From contig JAQSYR010000071.1 in NCBI GenBank assembly GCA_029256035.1, forward strand, positions 1 to 7,459: a DNA stretch of 7,459 bases, in the 5' to 3' direction. This document shows positions 5,915-7,459 of the stretch, one piece after another. The translations under genes and the position numbers were made by a program. A model generated the notes under the pieces. That model made no database searches and had not been told where the DNA came from. It saw only the letters and a program-made list of their open reading frames with translations. Position 1 is the first letter of the stretch; each line of letters starts with the position of its first letter. The stretch is from Anaerocolumna sp. GTDB lineage: Bacteria > Bacillota > Clostridia > Lachnospirales > Lachnospiraceae.

Positions 5915-6697
5915 TTAATTAAGTACAATACTTTCATCAAATTCTGCAATTCTGTCAGCAATAAACGTAATCTGAATATCCTCAAATAAATTATCCTGAG
6001 AAATGATTACCTGTCCAATTTTCATTAACTCTAAAATTCCAAGAAATGTAACAATGATTTCCATTTTGTTTGCCTGCTTTTCTAATAAGCCACGAAAACT
6101 AAAGGATTTATTCTTGATTCCATATTCTTGTATTTCATTGATTTTTGTAGATAAATTGATCTCTTCTTTCTCAATGGTACCAAATTTACTACGAATAGGG
6201 TCAATTTTATCCACCTGTTTTTTAACAACTGATTCAAATATTTTATGTAGTTTTGCTAGAGTTAGATCCGATAACAGGTCTGATACATTAACATCTTCCT
6301 TATACTCCTCAATTTCTTTTGGAATTGTAGATTCCTTAAAGAAAATTCTAGCGGCGTCAAGTTCTCTATCTTTTAATTCAACCGATATATATTTATACAT
6401 TTTATACTCTAACAGTCGTTCCACTAATTCCTGTCTTGGATCTTCTTCCGTTTCATTTTTCGTTTCATCTTTCGGAAGCAGCATCTTTGATTTTATATTA
6501 ATTAAAGTTGCAGCCATAACCAAAAATTCACTCATTAAATCTAAATCTTTTGTTTGCATATTTTGTATATATTCTAAATATTGCTCAGTTATTTCAACAA
6601 TAGGTATATCATAAATATTAATTTTATTCTTATCAATGAGATGAAGCAGTAAATCCAAAGGTCCTTCAAATGCTTCTAGTTTAAAAGAAATGCTCAT
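5915..6697 (-). CDS. scpA: Segregation and condensation protein ScpA (kleisin)
   Basis: ScpA is the kleisin that bridges the SMC heads and carries the ScpB dimer. At 260 aa it has normal length. The N-terminal SMC-neck-binding domain shows FEGPLDLLLHLI (10-21), then INIYDIPIVEITEQYLEYI and the helix FLVMAATLINIKSKMLLP (58-75). A variable acidic and basic linker follows (about 76-190), including the ScpB-binding central part. The C-terminal winged helix contains VTFLGILELMKIGQVIISQ (216-234). AAGGAG lies 7 nt before the ATG. The upstream membrane-protein gene ends only 14 nt before it, so the two are probably cotranscribed and translationally coupled. scpB follows after 66 nt. Confidence 0.96.
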   Translation of the reverse strand: MSISFKLEAFEGPLDLLLHLIDKNKINIYDIPIVEITEQYLEYIQNMQTKDLDLMSEFLVMAATLINIKSKMLLPKDETKNETEEDPRQELVERLLEYKMYKYISVELKDRELDAARIFFKESTIPKEIEEYKEDVNVSDLLSDLTLAKLHKIFESVVKKQVDKIDPIRSKFGTIEKEEINLSTKINEIQEYGIKNKSFSFRGLLEKQANKMEIIVTFLGILELMKIGQVIISQDNLFEDIQITFIADRIAEFDESIVLN

Positions 6698-6711
6698 ATG
6701 GTAACTCCTTA

Positions 6712-7314
6712 TTATAAAATCAAACTAATAATGTTGGTGCTAAAGTAAGAAATTAGCTGTAATAAAATAGTAAATAAAAGGATTATCTTAATAATATAGT
6801 CAAATCTTATAATGGAAAAGTAAGCCCTTGGGGATTTTCCTGCAATCATAAGTCCCATGTCAAATACAGAAACAGGGAATAAATTTATAAAAAACATACT
6901 TAAACTAATGAGAGCCGTATATAAAATAATGCATTGATAAAGTATCTCTAAAAAACTACTGGTAACAGAATAAGTAAAGCTTGAATTCATACCAATCTGA
7001 TACTTTAATAATAAAATACTAAGGATAAAGATGAAAAAAAGTGTTATAAAACCGGTAATTCCTAATAAAAAGTTAGTTCTCTTATCCTTGATTCGATACA
7101 TATATGGTTTTGAAAAACCTGCTTGATTTGTAATACATAATAATATACCAACAGGATCAACGTAATTAAAAACTTTAAAAATATTATGCTGATTTCTGGT
7201 TTCCTTATTGGTACTTAATTTTATAAATAGAAATGACTTAGGTAGTTCATGGAGAATCATTACAAGACTCCCTGCAATAATTGCTGCAAATATTTTAATC
7301 AGTTGAAGATTCAT
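6712..7314 (-). CDS. Degenerate M50 site-2 protease-like membrane protein, probably catalytically inactive
   Basis: This 200-aa protein is mostly hydrophobic, with segments near 5-25, 80-103, 120-142 and 170-197. Its outline follows the YwhC-like site-2 proteases that often precede scpA in Clostridia. It has LHELPKSF at 21-28, where the family has HExxH; FNYVDPVG at 49-56, where many have NPxxHIDPxG; GFSKP at 66-70, where GWAKP is common; and NLFPVSVFDMG at 144-154, where NLxPxxPLDGG is usual. H22 and E23 remain, but the second zinc-binding histidine is Lys26. Asp152 is retained, but the following Gly-Gly pair is Met-Gly. Active M50 enzymes cut substrates within the membrane using zinc; losing one ligand suggests a non-catalytic role. 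The homology is recognised by motif order and not by a search. The start has AGAGGT with 5-nt spacing from GAGG and overlaps the preceding gene's end by 20 bp. Confidence 0.7.
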   Translation of the reverse strand: MNLQLIKIFAAIIAGSLVMILHELPKSFLFIKLSTNKETRNQHNIFKVFNYVDPVGILLCITNQAGFSKPYMYRIKDKRTNFLLGITGFITLFFIFILSILLLKYQIGMNSSFTYSVTSSFLEILYQCIILYTALISLSMFFINLFPVSVFDMGLMIAGKSPRAYFSIIRFDYIIKIILLFTILLQLISYFSTNIISLIL

Positions 7315-7459
7315 TCTTACCTCTTAAATTTTTATTTTCTAAGATTACTGTCATTAATTCTGGTGGATTAAACATTCTTATCTTTAGGGTATGAGTACCT
7401 AATCCCCTGGAAACTAACATAACTCTTCCATCTTTCTCAAAGTAACCTGCATCAAAGTC
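7295..7459 (-). CDS. Metallophosphoesterase, YkuE-like, C-terminal end only
   Basis: The last 54 codons of a gene entering from the right edge are visible. The segment GYFEKDGRVMLVSRGLGTH, continuing TLKIRMFNPPELMTVIL, matches the ending of YkuE/YaeI-type calcineurin-like phosphoesterases, in which SRGLG, a short basic strand and RPEL or PPEL close the fold. The metal-binding motifs (DxH, GDxxD, GNHE, GHTH) would lie outside the window, so activity and substrate cannot be judged. The stop (TAA, 7297-7295) lies inside the next gene, an overlap of 20 bp that implies translational coupling with the M50-like gene and membership of the scpAB operon. Confidence 0.72.
   Translation of the reverse strand, partial: DFDAGYFEKDGRVMLVSRGLGTHTLKIRMFNPPELMTVILENKNLRGKNESSTD

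Noticed and set aside
6003..6614. A 203-codon open frame on the plus strand
   Set aside because: It lies wholly antisense to scpA, which has clear kleisin motifs, a good ribosome site and operon context. The translation is Ser/Ile/Phe-rich low-complexity sequence with no recognisable family, as expected from an AT-rich gene read backwards.

Overview
The window is AT-rich DNA from a low-GC, endospore-forming Firmicute, most likely a member of the Clostridia (Lachnospiraceae-like). The assignment rests on a GerA-type germinant receptor operon, clostridial-type BirA and BioY proteins, and an scpA-scpB operon preceded by an M50-like membrane protein. All of it reads as chromosomal. I see no insertion sequence, phage gene, CRISPR array, tRNA or rRNA.

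Region 1 (1-3284, minus strand) is a spore germination operon: gerA (3284 to 1770), then a second gene from 1747 that runs off the left edge. The second gene is the most unusual item here. It is one open frame in which a GerB-type permease passes directly into a GerC-type lipoprotein. The permease appears to have 8 rather than 10 membrane helices, and the GerC lipobox is still present inside the fusion.

Region 2 (3285-3623) is a 339-bp divergent intergenic region. It holds a near-consensus sigma-A promoter reading right, a leader with several small inverted repeats in front of birA, and two copies of a 12-bp palindrome on the gerA side.

Region 3 (3624-5282, plus strand) is a small biotin unit. 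birA encodes a biotin-protein ligase with an N-terminal DNA-binding domain, and bioY encodes the substrate-binding membrane component of a biotin importer. A short AT-only spacer with a 15-bp tandem repeat separates them. Together they suggest biotin scavenging and attachment; no biotin synthesis genes are visible.

Region 4 (5279-7459, minus strand) is an operon transcribed right to left: the end of a YkuE-like metallophosphoesterase, a catalytically degenerate site-2 protease (M50) relative, scpA and scpB. ScpA and ScpB are the kleisin and winged-helix partners of SMC in chromosome condensation and segregation. bioY and scpB converge and overlap by 4 bp at their stop codons, with no room for a terminator.

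I do not find a wholly new multi-gene system. The points worth following up are the GerB-GerC fusion, the pseudo-protease upstream of scpA, and the unexplained palindromes between gerA and birA.
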